The notes beneath the pieces were generated by a model, which saw only the letters and a list, made by a program, of their open reading frames with translations, was not told where the DNA came from and did not search any database. DNA of 64,000 nucleotides, taken from NCBI RefSeq assembly GCF_014168815.1, contig NZ_AP021972.1, positions 2,666,001 through 2,730,000 of the forward strand, read 5' to 3'. Position 1 is the first letter of the stretch; each line of letters begins with the position of its first letter. Position numbers and translations under genes: made by a program. Shown here piece after piece: positions 32,529 to 41,574 of the stretch. The stretch comes from Klebsiella sp. WP3-W18-ESBL-02. GTDB lineage: Bacteria > Pseudomonadota > Gammaproteobacteria > Enterobacterales > Enterobacteriaceae.

Positions 32529-33455
32529 ATGCACGTTGTCACCCAGGAAGATTTGCTGGCGCGGATGGATAAAGCCGCCCGCGCGGCCACCACGTTTTCA
32601 CTATGGCCCGAAGGCGATGCGCCCGGTGCACGCAATAGCCATGCGGTCCCCGCGCTGGAGGCCGATCACACCGGCCCCAGCGAATGGGATCGTGCGGTAA
32701 CCGGCATCCGCGCGCCGCACATTACGGTGTTTGAACCCGAACGACCAAACGGCGTGGGTATTCTGGTCACGCCCGGCGGCTCCTACCGCCGCGTCGTGCT
32801 GGACAAAGAAGGCACAGCGCTGGCCCCGGAGTTTACCGCGCGAGGCTATACGCTTTTCGTGATGACCTACCGCCTGCCCGACGATGGGCACCTCGAGGAG
32901 GCGAATGCGCCGCTGGCCGACGTGCAGCGAGCCATGCGCACGATCCGCAGCCGGGCGGCTGACTGGGGCCTACAGCCCGATAAACTCGGGGTACTGGGAT
33001 TTTCCTCTGGCGGTCACGTCGCCGCTAGCCTCGGCACCCGATACGAGGAAACCGTATACCCTTCACAAGACACCATTGACGACCTTTGCGCACGCCCTGA
33101 TTTTATGGCGCTGGTTTACCCGGTTATCAGTATGGACGACGCGTTTGGCCACGCAGGCTCTCGCCAGGCACTGATCGGCCATATGCCGAGCGCTGCGCAA
33201 CGCGCACATTACTCGCTGGAAAAAAGAGTGACGCCGGAAGCACCGCCCACCTTTATTTTGCATGCTGTGGATGACCCGGCGGTCAAAGTGGAGAACAGCA
33301 TCGCGCTGTTTAACGCCCTGCATGCTCAGGGCGTACCGGTCGAAATGCACCTGTTTGAGCAGGGGCGGCACGGCTTTGGTATTCGCGATGCGCAGGGTCT
33401 GCCCGTCGCGGTATGGCCACAGCTGATGATGAACTGGATAGCCACTAAAGCCTAG
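32529..33455 (+). CDS. Alpha/beta-hydrolase (acyl/acetyl esterase type)
   Basis: 308 residues. Nucleophile elbow GFSSGGH (about 155-161), oxyanion-like segment GGSYRRVV, and later Asp in HAVDDPAVKVENS and His in EQGRHGFGI complete a Ser-Asp-His triad. It resembles the BD-FAE/acetylxylan-esterase group of cytoplasmic esterases. GGAGGAG sits before ATG 32529, 40 bp after the Ada-like gene on the same strand. Substrate unknown. Confidence 0.83.
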   Translation: MHVVTQEDLLARMDKAARAATTFSLWPEGDAPGARNSHAVPALEADHTGPSEWDRAVTGIRAPHITVFEPERPNGVGILVTPGGSYRRVVLDKEGTALAPEFTARGYTLFVMTYRLPDDGHLEEANAPLADVQRAMRTIRSRAADWGLQPDKLGVLGFSSGGHVAASLGTRYEETVYPSQDTIDDLCARPDFMALVYPVISMDDAFGHAGSRQALIGHMPSAAQRAHYSLEKRVTPEAPPTFILHAVDDPAVKVENSIALFNALHAQGVPVEMHLFEQGRHGFGIRDAQGLPVAVWPQLMMNWIATKA

Positions 33456-33462
33456 CGACATC

Positions 33463-33493
33463 TGCCATCCGGCGCAGCAGGTGCCGGATGGCA
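33463..33493. repeat. REP-like inverted repeat
   Basis: Perfect 11-bp arms TGCCATCCGGC/GCCGGATGGCA with a short loop, between two convergent genes. This is the usual form of a single enterobacterial REP element and may act as a terminator. Confidence 0.75.
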
Positions 33494-33499
33494 CTCGAT

Positions 33500-34948
33500 T
33501 TACGCCCCCTGCGATTGCAGGTAAACCACCTGGGTCTGCAAATATTCGTTCAGACCGTGACGGCCGTCGGCACCACCAATACCCGACTTACGCCAGCCCG
33601 CATGAAAACCCTGCATCGCTTCAAAGTTTTCGCGATTAATGTAAGTCTCACCAAACTTCAGCCCGCGGATCGCTTTCATCGCCAGGTTGAGGTCGCGGGT
33701 ATACACCGACGACGTCAGACCGTAGTCGCTGTCGTTAGCCATCTTTAGCGCCTCATCGAGCGTATCAAACATCACCACCGGCAGCACCGGGCCGAAGGTT
33801 TCTTCATGCATGATGCTCATATCCTGACGCACGTTCAGCAGCAGGGTTGGCGGGTAGAAATAGCCCGGGCCTTGCACCGCTTTGCCGCCGAGCACCACGT
33901 TTGCCCCTTCAGCAACGGCCTTCGCCACCTTTTGCTCAACGCGCGCCAATGCCGCAGCATTAATCAACGGCCCCATGGCGATATCATTACGCTCCATCGG
34001 ATCGCCGAATGAGACCGCCTTCATCGCTTCACCCAGTTGACTCACGAAGCTATCGTAAATGCCTTTCTGCACGTACACGCGTTCCGCGCAGTTGCACACC
34101 TGCCCGCTATTGATCACGCGGGAATCAACAATTGCCTTCACCGCCAGCGCAATGTCGGCATCATCCAGCACAATGGCCGGGGCCTTGCCGCCCAGTTCAA
34201 GGCAAACTTTGGTGATATTTTTGGCCGCCGCCGTCATAATCTTCTCGCCCGCCGTTACGCTACCGGTCATGCTAACCATCGCGACCTTCGGATTGCCCGC
34301 CAGTTCCTGGCCCACGGTCTCACCGCGCCCCAGCACCAGGTTAAAGACCCCTTTAGGCAGCCCGATATCGTGAACAATTTCGGCAAAAGCAACGGCGTTA
34401 TTTGGCGTAAACTCGCTCGGCTTAATCACAATGGTATTGCCGGTAATCAATGCAGGCGCCAGCTTACGGGCTATCAGGAAGAACGGAAAATTCCACGGCA
34501 GGATCCCGGTGGTTACGCCCAGCGCACGTTTAAAGACAAAAATATTTTCACCAGCACGGTCGCTTTGCAGGATCTCGCCGTCATAACGACGCGCCCATTC
34601 AGCCATATACTCAATGTAATCCGCGGTAAAATTCACTTCCACCTCAGCCAACTGCTGTATTTTTCCGCCTTCGGCGACGATCAGCTTGCTGATTTCCGAT
34701 GAACGCGCGCGGATGCCGGCGGCAATTTTGCGCAACCACCCTGCGCGTTCAATCGCAGGCAACGCCTCCCATCCAGGCTGGGCGCGTTCGGCAGCATCAA
34801 TCGCCCTTTTCGCCTGTTCAGCGTCGCCATCGGGGATGCGTGAAAGGCACACCTCCGTTGCCGGGTTAATCACATCAATCCAGCCTTCGCCCTGCCAGTT
34901 GACAAACTGGCCATCGATATACATCGGATGTTGTACGGGTGACGTCAT
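33500..34948 (-). CDS. aldA: Lactaldehyde/glycolaldehyde dehydrogenase AldA
   Basis: 482 residues (E. coli AldA 479). The start SPVQHPMYIDGQFV matches; catalytic Cys is in NSGQVCNCAERV (about 285), general-base Glu in CLELGGKAP (about 252). NAD-dependent oxidation of lactaldehyde and glycolaldehyde in the cytoplasm, used in fucose/rhamnose and glycol metabolism. ATG 34948 has an AGGAG; an in-frame extension to 35035 is unlike known AldA. Neighbours ydcF and gapC as in E. coli, with insertions. Confidence 0.95.
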   Translation of the reverse strand: MTSPVQHPMYIDGQFVNWQGEGWIDVINPATEVCLSRIPDGDAEQAKRAIDAAERAQPGWEALPAIERAGWLRKIAAGIRARSSEISKLIVAEGGKIQQLAEVEVNFTADYIEYMAEWARRYDGEILQSDRAGENIFVFKRALGVTTGILPWNFPFFLIARKLAPALITGNTIVIKPSEFTPNNAVAFAEIVHDIGLPKGVFNLVLGRGETVGQELAGNPKVAMVSMTGSVTAGEKIMTAAAKNITKVCLELGGKAPAIVLDDADIALAVKAIVDSRVINSGQVCNCAERVYVQKGIYDSFVSQLGEAMKAVSFGDPMERNDIAMGPLINAAALARVEQKVAKAVAEGANVVLGGKAVQGPGYFYPPTLLLNVRQDMSIMHEETFGPVLPVVMFDTLDEALKMANDSDYGLTSSVYTRDLNLAMKAIRGLKFGETYINRENFEAMQGFHAGWRKSGIGGADGRHGLNEYLQTQVVYLQSQGA

Positions 34949-35182
34949 AAGCTGCTCCTTTCTGCGTGAGTGTTTAACAGGTAAAAATATTGTTAAACAC
35001 ATATACAATTTGGCAACTTTCCCCAACCAATTCACGCCGTTTATGTGAGGTCACGCGTAAAGATAACGCCGCTACGGCACAAATAATAAACTACCGTTCC
35101 AGCTTGGTTGAACCTTTGTTTATTACGAAGAATGTATGATGAAGGATATTATTTTACTTTTGAGTTCTTTCTGAGTTTTATC

Positions 35183-35710
35183 ATGCGTAAAATCGCCAAC
35201 GCGCTGGTATTTATGTCAGCAATGACGCCAGCTGCGTCGAGCATCGCGAGTGAGTTAAATCTGTATTCCGTGAATACCGGGTCATTCGTTTATCATATGA
35301 CCGGGAATCACGGGCAATATAATGAGAATTTCAACAACCAATTCTTCTCCGTCGAGCGTAAATTCTCCGCCGAGTCAAAATACAGCGTCCTCGTTGGAAC
35401 CATGAAAAACAGCTTTGCCGATCGCTGCCTGACGCTGGGCGTGCGCCGCGACTGGTTAAACGGCACGAACAGCAATAAAGGCTGGACCTTTAAAGGCGTA
35501 TACGCCTATACGGGAGAGTTCTTTTTTGATGCCTTTAAACACTGCGGCGATGAAGGGGCTTACCATACGGCGAAGAAAATCACCGGTGTAGGCTTTTCAC
35601 CGTATATTTACCACGGGCTGCAGTATAATTTTACCGACAACTTCGGGATTGAAAGCGGCGTGATTTTACCGTCGATATTTGTCGTGAGCATGCAGTGGAG
35701 TTTCCGCTAA
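35183..35710 (+). CDS. Predicted small outer-membrane beta-barrel protein, family not recognised
   Basis: 175 residues. A signal peptide (MRKIANALVFMSAMTPAASSIA, likely cleaved near residue 22) is followed by alternating hydrophobic/polar strands rich in Tyr, Phe and Asn. The protein ends in aromatic-X-Phe-Arg (MQWSFR), close to the terminal aromatic typical of outer-membrane barrels. Two Cys (about 97 and 137) could form a disulfide. Upstream frame to 35108 has no signal peptide and is probably non-coding. The region is AT-richer than its neighbours, which hints at acquisition. Function unknown. Confidence 0.6.
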   Translation: MRKIANALVFMSAMTPAASSIASELNLYSVNTGSFVYHMTGNHGQYNENFNNQFFSVERKFSAESKYSVLVGTMKNSFADRCLTLGVRRDWLNGTNSNKGWTFKGVYAYTGEFFFDAFKHCGDEGAYHTAKKITGVGFSPYIYHGLQYNFTDNFGIESGVILPSIFVVSMQWSFR

Positions 35711-35755
35711 GCGGTATGCCCCTCCGGCGTCGCTGCGCCTGGCCGGAGAGACTCA

Positions 35756-36550
35756 TTATGCCATACGGCGGCTCGCTAATATTTGCTGTAGCTGCGGGTC
35801 GGCGGTTAACCGCTGCCACGCGGCCTCAACGTCCTGCGGAATATCGACATGGGCGATAAATCCCTTTCCTTGTGGACCATAGCCGTCTGCATTGTCGCGC
35901 AAACGCGGCAATTCGCCCAAAATCAACGATAAATAGCGCGCTAGCGGCCAGACGCCATTGTCCGGCTGCCGCCAGAGAATGCCCTGCGGGGTATAATCCA
36001 CCACGGGAAGGTAACCCGGGTAGCTTAGCCAGCGCGGCGCGTACTCAACGCCCTGCCAGACACGGGCAAAGGTCGCCATGGTACGGCGCTGCATCGTTGG
36101 GTCCTGCACCACCGTGGCACTGGCTACGCGGATGCCCTTTTCTTCCATCACCTGGCGGGTAAACTCCGCGTTCTCACCGCAGTTGGTCGACTGCGCCTCA
36201 ACCACAATCCGCGATCGCGGGATTTGCCAGAAACGCTGGGCGATTTCCGCCAGCAGCACCGCCTCCGGTTCGCCCTGGGTGGCAATGCTGCAATAGCGCG
36301 GATGATGGACGATGGCGTCATAAAGAAACGACGTTGAGTGGCCAATGCCGCCGCTAATCAGCAGCGTTCCGCCATGTTCGCTGACCAGCCGACAGGCGGC
36401 GTCAATGGTTGGCATAACCGCGTTACCCGCCAATACGACCAGTTGACTCTCCGCAGCACCGGGGCTTGCGGAGAAATCATCCTGCGCCAGCCATCCGCCG
36501 AGAAGGTTGGCATCCTCAACCGAGGTTTCCGATAAATGTAACAGACTCAT
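35756..36550 (-). CDS. ydcF: DUF218 protein YdcF
   Basis: 264 residues (E. coli YdcF 266), DUF218/ElyC-like fold. Conserved blocks: VVLAGNAVMPTIDAACR, LLISGGIGHSTSFLYDAI, STNCGENAEFT and VVQDPTMQRRTMATF. E. coli YdcF is reported to bind S-adenosylmethionine; its role is unclear. ATG 36550 has AAGGAG 11 bases upstream and fits E. coli; the frame is open to 36604. In E. coli its neighbour is hrpA; here a 7.5-kb insertion lies between. Confidence 0.92.
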   Translation of the reverse strand: MSLLHLSETSVEDANLLGGWLAQDDFSASPGAAESQLVVLAGNAVMPTIDAACRLVSEHGGTLLISGGIGHSTSFLYDAIVHHPRYCSIATQGEPEAVLLAEIAQRFWQIPRSRIVVEAQSTNCGENAEFTRQVMEEKGIRVASATVVQDPTMQRRTMATFARVWQGVEYAPRWLSYPGYLPVVDYTPQGILWRQPDNGVWPLARYLSLILGELPRLRDNADGYGPQGKGFIAHVDIPQDVEAAWQRLTADPQLQQILASRRMA

Positions 36551-36911
36551 CGCGCGCACAGCTCCTTTTAATACAGGCTCACAGAGTGCGGAAAAGCGCC
36601 TCATCGCAGCCGATTTGTAACAATAATGAAATAACCAGAAACGTCTAAAAACAATGCGGTTGCACCTGAATAATCCGCTATTAAATCAGATTTTTTCAGT
36701 ATTTAAACCCAACAAATCCGCAAACAACAGTTCCAATTAATGAAAATGACTCTCATTTTTACTCACAAATTTCAATACCGCGCTTGCCAAAAATAACGCA
36801 CATATCTAATTTGCTTAACAAACACACAACCTTTTTCACAATCCAGGTTGCACCCACAACATCAAAAAGGTGACACCTGATTTTAACCCAATGTGGCGGG
36901 AGTTATTCTTC
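36551..36911. other. AT-rich promoter region between ydcF and the MHS transporter
   Basis: About 360 bp without a gene, strikingly AT-rich, containing the divergent promoters of ydcF and the MHS transporter. The one clear site is the Fur-like dyad at 36742-36760. Confidence 0.6.
36742..36760. promoter_or_regulatory. Fur-box-like operator
   Basis: GAAAATGACTCTCATTTTT contains the inverted repeat AAAATGA-CTC-TCATTTT. The core AATGA-N3-TCATT has the Fur consensus spacing, and 13 of 19 positions match the classical Fur box. It lies about 150 bp upstream of the MHS transporter start. Confidence 0.55.
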
Positions 36912-38234
36912 ATGACAATACAAGAAAGCAGCACCACAATCCTGAAAAAGAATAAAAGGGTTTTGATTGCTAGCCTGACGGGCAGTTCCATTGAATGGTT
37001 TGATTATTTTCTTTACGGCACGGCTGCCGCATTGGTGTTCAACAAGATCTTTTTCCCGATGGTTGACCCGGTCATTGGCCTGATTCTCTCGTATCTCTCT
37101 TTCTCCCTGACGTTCTTTATTCGCCCGATCGGCGGCGTGATTTTTGCCCACATTGGCGACCGTATTGGCCGTAAAAAAACGCTGGTGTTAACCCTGTCGC
37201 TAATGGGCAGCGCAACCGTGATGATAGGCCTGCTGCCCACCTACGATCAGATTGGTATCTGGGCACCTATTCTGCTGATTCTGATGCGTATCATTCAGGG
37301 GATGGGCATTGGCGGCGAATGGGGCGGCGCGCTGCTGCTGGCCTACGAATACGCGCCGGAAAAACGTAAAGGTTTCTTCGGTAGTATTCCGCAGGCGGGC
37401 GTCACCATCGGTATGCTGATGGCAACGTTTATCGTCTCGCTAATGACGCTGTTCAGCGAAGAACAGTTCCTCTCCTGGGGATGGCGTATCCCATTCCTGA
37501 TGAGCGCGGTACTGGTACTGATTGGCCTGTGGATCCGTAAAGATATCGATGAAACGCCGGAGTTCAAAAAAGTGAAAGCCTCCGGTAACGTCGCCAAAGC
37601 GCCGCTGCGCGAGACCTTAACTCATCACTGGCGTGAAGTGGTTATTGCCGCCGGGCTCAAGGTGGTAGAGACCGCGCCGTTCTATATTTTCTCAACCTTC
37701 GTTGTCAGCTATGCCACCACCACCTTGACCTACCAAAAATCACAGGTGCTGGAAGCGGTGACCCTCGGAGCCCTGGTCTCCACGGTCATGATTCCGCTGA
37801 TGGGCCTGCTTTCCGATAAAATCGGCCGTCAGCGAATGTATGCTATCAGCGTCGTGCTGCTGGGCCTGTTTATCGTGCCATGGTTTTTGCTGCTCAATAC
37901 CGGCACCACCTGGGGGATTATCGTGGCAACGGTGATCACCTTTGGGGTGCTGTGGTCGCCGATCACCGCCGTACTGGGTACGCTGTGTTCGGAGATTTTC
38001 AGCGCTAACGTCCGCTATACGGGCATTACGCTCGGTTATCAAATTGGCGCTGCGCTGGCCGGCGGTACCGCGCCGTTAATCGCCACCGGTTTGCTGGCGA
38101 AATACAACGGCGATTGGGTGCCGGTTGCCTGGTATCTGGGTGCGACCGTGGCTATCTCGCTGACGGCGATTTTCTTCGCCAGCCGTCGTAAACGCCAATC
38201 CAAAACGGTTAACGCACAAACCAGTCAAATCTAA
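36912..38234 (+). CDS. MFS transporter of the metabolite:H+ symporter (MHS) family
   Basis: 440 residues, 12 predicted helices. MHS signatures: SSIEWFDYFLYGTAAALVFN (about 17-36), RPIGGVIFAHIGDRIGRKKTLV (about 69-90) and GEWGGALLLAYEYAP. Family members take up citrate, shikimate, ketoglutarate, dicarboxylates or aromatic acids with protons; the substrate here is unknown. ATG 36912 is preceded by GGGAG; in-frame ATG 36891 is the alternative. A GC-rich hairpin follows the stop. A possible Fur site lies upstream. Confidence 0.85.
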   Translation: MTIQESSTTILKKNKRVLIASLTGSSIEWFDYFLYGTAAALVFNKIFFPMVDPVIGLILSYLSFSLTFFIRPIGGVIFAHIGDRIGRKKTLVLTLSLMGSATVMIGLLPTYDQIGIWAPILLILMRIIQGMGIGGEWGGALLLAYEYAPEKRKGFFGSIPQAGVTIGMLMATFIVSLMTLFSEEQFLSWGWRIPFLMSAVLVLIGLWIRKDIDETPEFKKVKASGNVAKAPLRETLTHHWREVVIAAGLKVVETAPFYIFSTFVVSYATTTLTYQKSQVLEAVTLGALVSTVMIPLMGLLSDKIGRQRMYAISVVLLGLFIVPWFLLLNTGTTWGIIVATVITFGVLWSPITAVLGTLCSEIFSANVRYTGITLGYQIGAALAGGTAPLIATGLLAKYNGDWVPVAWYLGATVAISLTAIFFASRRKRQSKTVNAQTSQI

Positions 38235-38241
38235 TGCGGTC

Positions 38242-38270
38242 CCCGGGCGACGCCATTGCGTTCGCCCGGG
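38242..38270 (+). terminator. Hairpin after the MHS transporter
   Basis: Long GC stem CCCGGGCGA..CGC with GCG..TTCGCCCGGG around a short loop. No T-tract, so it may be a weak terminator or mRNA-stabilising hairpin. Confidence 0.5.
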
Positions 38271-38342
38271 CTACCCACAAATAGCAACGTTCTACTAACT
38301 TTTATTTTTCACATTCTCTTGAATTATGGGTTCCGGCGAATC

Positions 38343-38370
38343 TAAAATCATTAGAGCTCTAATGATTTTA
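38343..38370. promoter_or_regulatory. 28-bp perfect palindrome, probable operator of the MarR regulator
   Basis: The sequence 38343-38370 is a perfect dyad with half-site TAAAATCATTAGAG, centred 26 bp upstream of the MarR start at 38382. MarR proteins bind such long AT-rich palindromes over their own promoter, so this should control the whole efflux cassette. Confidence 0.75.
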
Positions 38371-38381
38371 ACGATGATGCC

Positions 38382-38813
38382 ATGGATAACCGCCAGCTGA
38401 ATTTCTCCCATCTGCTCTATTTGACCGCTCACCACTGGCGGCTTGCCGTCGACCGTCGGCTGAAAGCGCTCGGCATGAGCCAGGCCAGTTGGGTTGCCGT
38501 TGCCAGCATAGCCCGTAATGAACGGCCGCTCTCGCAAACGGAACTAGCGCAAGAGCTCGGCGTGGAAACGGCTACCGTGGTGCCGCTCATTAACCGATTG
38601 GTCGCCCAGGGGCTGGTCGAACGCGTCCTCACCGAGCAGGACAAACGCAAACGCCTGCTGATTGCGACCGAGCAAGGGCTCGCGCTGTATCACCAGGTCA
38701 AAGCCGTCGCGGATGCGTTACGAGAAGAAATTCTGACCGTTCTCACGCCGCAAGAGCAGGCACAGACGTACGATGTGCTGCTCAAGCTGCTGCGTGAAGT
38801 GGAGAAGAAATAA
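38382..38813 (+). CDS. MarR-family repressor of the efflux cassette
   Basis: 143 residues, winged HTH of the MarR/SlyA type. The recognition region is LSQTELAQELGVETATVVPLINRLVAQGLVER (about 50-81) and the wing VLTEQDKRKRLLIATEQG. It is the first gene of a five-gene unit; its TAA overlaps the ATG of the MFS gene (TAATG). MarR proteins of this kind are usually released by phenolic compounds, which suits the downstream pump and methyltransferase. Confidence 0.9.
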   Translation: MDNRQLNFSHLLYLTAHHWRLAVDRRLKALGMSQASWVAVASIARNERPLSQTELAQELGVETATVVPLINRLVAQGLVERVLTEQDKRKRLLIATEQGLALYHQVKAVADALREEILTVLTPQEQAQTYDVLLKLLREVEKK

Positions 38814-40471
38814 TGGCTCCTCCGCGCCGCGATCCCTACGCCCCTCGCGACTGGGCACCGCACGAAAGACCGGCCATTCTCGGTTCCCCCTCAACCCCAA
38901 TTCACAGCACGCCCAGGCGTATTGCCTACGGCATCGTTGGCCTGCTGGTGTGCCTGACCGGTGCGTTGGGAAATGCGGTCGTCACCGCTAATTTGCAGAA
39001 TTTACAGGGCTCGTTCTCCGCCTGGTCAAACGAAATCGCCTGGCTACCGGCGGTGTACGTGATGACCAACGTCTCCATTAATCTTCTGCTGGTGAAGTTC
39101 CGCCAGCAGTTTGGCCTGCGGGCGTTCACCGAAGGCTTTCTGGTGCTGTATGTACTGGTCACCTTTTTCCATTTATTCGTTAACGATCTCAGCTCCGCGC
39201 TGATGGTGCGAGCCGCACACGGCATGGTGGCTGCCGCGCTTAGCTCGTTAGGTATTTACTATCAGGTGCAGGCATGGCCGGCAAAGCATCGCCTGAAGGC
39301 GTTGACGATCGGCATTACCGGTTCGTCGCTGGCGATCCCCCTCGCCCGGCTGTTCTCAACCGAACTGCTACAAATTGACGAATGGCGCGGGCTGTATTTC
39401 TTTGAACTGGGTCTGGCGCTGGTCTCGCTGGCCTGCGTGATTGCCCTGAAGCTGCCGCCCAGCGATCGTAAAAAGGTCTTTGAGAAAAAAGACTTCATTA
39501 CCTTTCTGCTGCTGGCCCCCGGAATGGCGCTGGTCTGCGCGGTGCTCTCACTTGGCCGCCTCGACTGGTGGTTTGAAGCGCCGTGGATCGGCTGGTCGCT
39601 GGCTGGCGCTATCGTCCTTATCGTCAGCGCCATTGCGTTCGAACACAACCGCAGTAATCCGCTGCTGAATACGCGCTGGCTCTCCAGCGGCAGTATTCTG
39701 CGTCTGGGGCTGATTATGGTGCTCATCCGTATTGTGCTGGCAGAGCAAAACACCGGCGTCATCGGCTGGCTCCAGTATGTTGGCTTGCAAAACGAACAGA
39801 TGACCAAGCTGGCCTGGTCGATTTTCGCCGGTATCGTCTGCGGCATTGTCGCCAGTTGCCTGACGCTCAACCCGCGCCGCCTCTACTGGCCAACCGCCAC
39901 CGCGCTGGCGCTTATCATGGCGGCTTCGCTGCTCGACAGCCAATCCAACAGCCTGACCCGGCCGGATCAACTGATGCTCAGCCAGTTCCTGCTCGGCTTC
40001 GGCAGCGCGTTTTTCCTTGCCCCGGCCATGCTGGCGGGCATCGGCGGCGTGGTGGCTGACCAGCGCAATCTGGTCAGTTTCTCGGTGCTGTTCGGCATGA
40101 GTCAAAACGTTGGCGGCCTGCTGGGCTCGGCTATTCTCGGCACATTCCAGACCTGGCGTGAAAAATTTCACTCCAGTCAGCTTGCCGATCAGTTAACCAC
40201 GCTGAACCCGATTATTAACGAACGTTTGCAGCAGTATGCCCAGCAGTATCAAAGCCAGATAGGCGACAGCGCACTGCTTAACGTACAGGCCAGCTCACTG
40301 CTACAAACCGCCTCAACGCTGGAGGCCAATATCCTCGCCTACAATGACACCTATATGCTGACGGCCGCCATTTCCGCCGCCACATTATTGTGGGTGTTCT
40401 GGCGTTTGCTAAGACTGAAAATCACTGCCCATATCGCGCTCAAGCGCGCCACGGGCAGCAAGTTACCTTAA
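38813..40471 (+). CDS. DHA2-type MFS drug efflux pump (EmrB-like)
   Basis: 552 residues with about 14 predicted helices. The start IVGLLVCLTGALGNAVVTANLQNLQGSF and the segment EIAWLPAVYVMTNVSINLLLVKFRQQFG resemble the DHA2/EmrB group. The long soluble N-terminus (about 35 residues, Pro-rich) precedes helix 1. It works with the next two genes as inner-membrane part of a tripartite exporter. Translationally coupled to the marR gene. Confidence 0.87.
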   Translation: MAPPRRDPYAPRDWAPHERPAILGSPSTPIHSTPRRIAYGIVGLLVCLTGALGNAVVTANLQNLQGSFSAWSNEIAWLPAVYVMTNVSINLLLVKFRQQFGLRAFTEGFLVLYVLVTFFHLFVNDLSSALMVRAAHGMVAAALSSLGIYYQVQAWPAKHRLKALTIGITGSSLAIPLARLFSTELLQIDEWRGLYFFELGLALVSLACVIALKLPPSDRKKVFEKKDFITFLLLAPGMALVCAVLSLGRLDWWFEAPWIGWSLAGAIVLIVSAIAFEHNRSNPLLNTRWLSSGSILRLGLIMVLIRIVLAEQNTGVIGWLQYVGLQNEQMTKLAWSIFAGIVCGIVASCLTLNPRRLYWPTATALALIMAASLLDSQSNSLTRPDQLMLSQFLLGFGSAFFLAPAMLAGIGGVVADQRNLVSFSVLFGMSQNVGGLLGSAILGTFQTWREKFHSSQLADQLTTLNPIINERLQQYAQQYQSQIGDSALLNVQASSLLQTASTLEANILAYNDTYMLTAAISAATLLWVFWRLLRLKITAHIALKRATGSKLP

Positions 40472-40488
40472 GAGAGATCGGAGTCGTC

Positions 40489-41574
40489 ATGAGTCAGCAG
40501 GATGCCGCCAGGCAGCAGGCCAACACCCGCAACAACATCCGCGTGGTGTCCATTTTTACCGCTGCGGCCATTGGCCTTGTCGGCGTACTGGTCGTCCTGT
40601 ACGCCTGGCAACTGCCGCCCTTCACCCGCCACAGCCAGTTTACCGATAACGCCTACGTACGCGGCCTGACGACCTTTATCAGCCCGCAGGTCAGCGGCTA
40701 CGTGACCCAGGTCAACGTGCAGGATTTTAACCGCGTCAAACGGGGGCAAGTCCTCTTTCAGATTGACGATCGCATCTATAAGCAGCGAGTTCACCAGGCG
40801 CAGGCGCAGCTGGCGATGAAAGAGGCCGCGCTGAAAAATAACCTCCAGCAGCGAAAAAGCGCCGAAGCGGTGATTACCCGCAACGACGCGGCGCTGCAAA
40901 ACGCCCGCGCGCAGAATCTCAAATCACAGGCCGACTTAGCGCGCGTGCAGGAGCTGACCGCCGACGGTTCGCTGTCGGTACGCGAACGTGACGCCGCACG
41001 CGCCAGCGCCGCGCAGAGCGCGGCCGATATTGAGCAGGCGAAGGCCACGCTGGAAATGTCGCGCCAGGATTTACAGTCGACCATCGTCAATCGCGCATCG
41101 CTTGAGGCCGACGTGGCGAACGCTAAAGCGGCGCTGGAACTGGCGGAGATCGATCTACAGAATACGCGTATCATCGCGCCTACCGACGGTCAGTTAGGAC
41201 AAGTGGCCGTGCGCCTCGGCGCGTACGTCACGGCAGGTACCCACCTTGCCCCGCTGGTACCACCGCAGCACTGGGTCATCGCCAACCTGAAAGAGACGCA
41301 GCTGGCAAGCGTGCGCGTCGGCCAGGCCGTAACCTTTAGCGTCGATGCGCTGAACAGCGAAAAATTCCACGGCACCGTACAAAGTATTTCGCCCGCCACC
41401 GGGGTTGAGTTCAGCGCCATCTCGCCGGACAACGCTACCGGTAACTTCGTCAAGATCGCCCAGCGTATTCCCGTGCGTATTGCCGTGAACACGGGGCAGA
41501 AAAATCTCGAGCGTCTGCGTCCGGGGATGTCGGTGCAAGTGACGATTGATACGCATGCGGAGGCGGATAAATGA
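40489..41574 (+). CDS. HlyD/EmrA-family membrane-fusion protein
   Basis: 361 residues. One N-terminal membrane anchor (about 20-43), a lipoyl/barrel-sandwich hairpin (FTDNAYVRGLTTFISPQVSGYVTQVNV, about 55-80), then a long coiled coil (about 100-210) with many Gln/Ala/Glu, and a C-terminal beta-barrel with IIAPTDGQLGQVAVRLG and LRPGMSVQVTID. It bridges the MFS pump to the outer-membrane channel. ATG 40489 lies 17 bp after the MFS stop. Overlaps the next gene by 4 bp (ATGA). Confidence 0.9.
   Translation: MSQQDAARQQANTRNNIRVVSIFTAAAIGLVGVLVVLYAWQLPPFTRHSQFTDNAYVRGLTTFISPQVSGYVTQVNVQDFNRVKRGQVLFQIDDRIYKQRVHQAQAQLAMKEAALKNNLQQRKSAEAVITRNDAALQNARAQNLKSQADLARVQELTADGSLSVRERDAARASAAQSAADIEQAKATLEMSRQDLQSTIVNRASLEADVANAKAALELAEIDLQNTRIIAPTDGQLGQVAVRLGAYVTAGTHLAPLVPPQHWVIANLKETQLASVRVGQAVTFSVDALNSEKFHGTVQSISPATGVEFSAISPDNATGNFVKIAQRIPVRIAVNTGQKNLERLRPGMSVQVTIDTHAEADK

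Noticed and set aside
40390..40488. Extended N-terminus for the HlyD protein
   Set aside because: The extension lies inside the end of the MFS gene and precedes the proper start at 40489, which has a normal membrane anchor.
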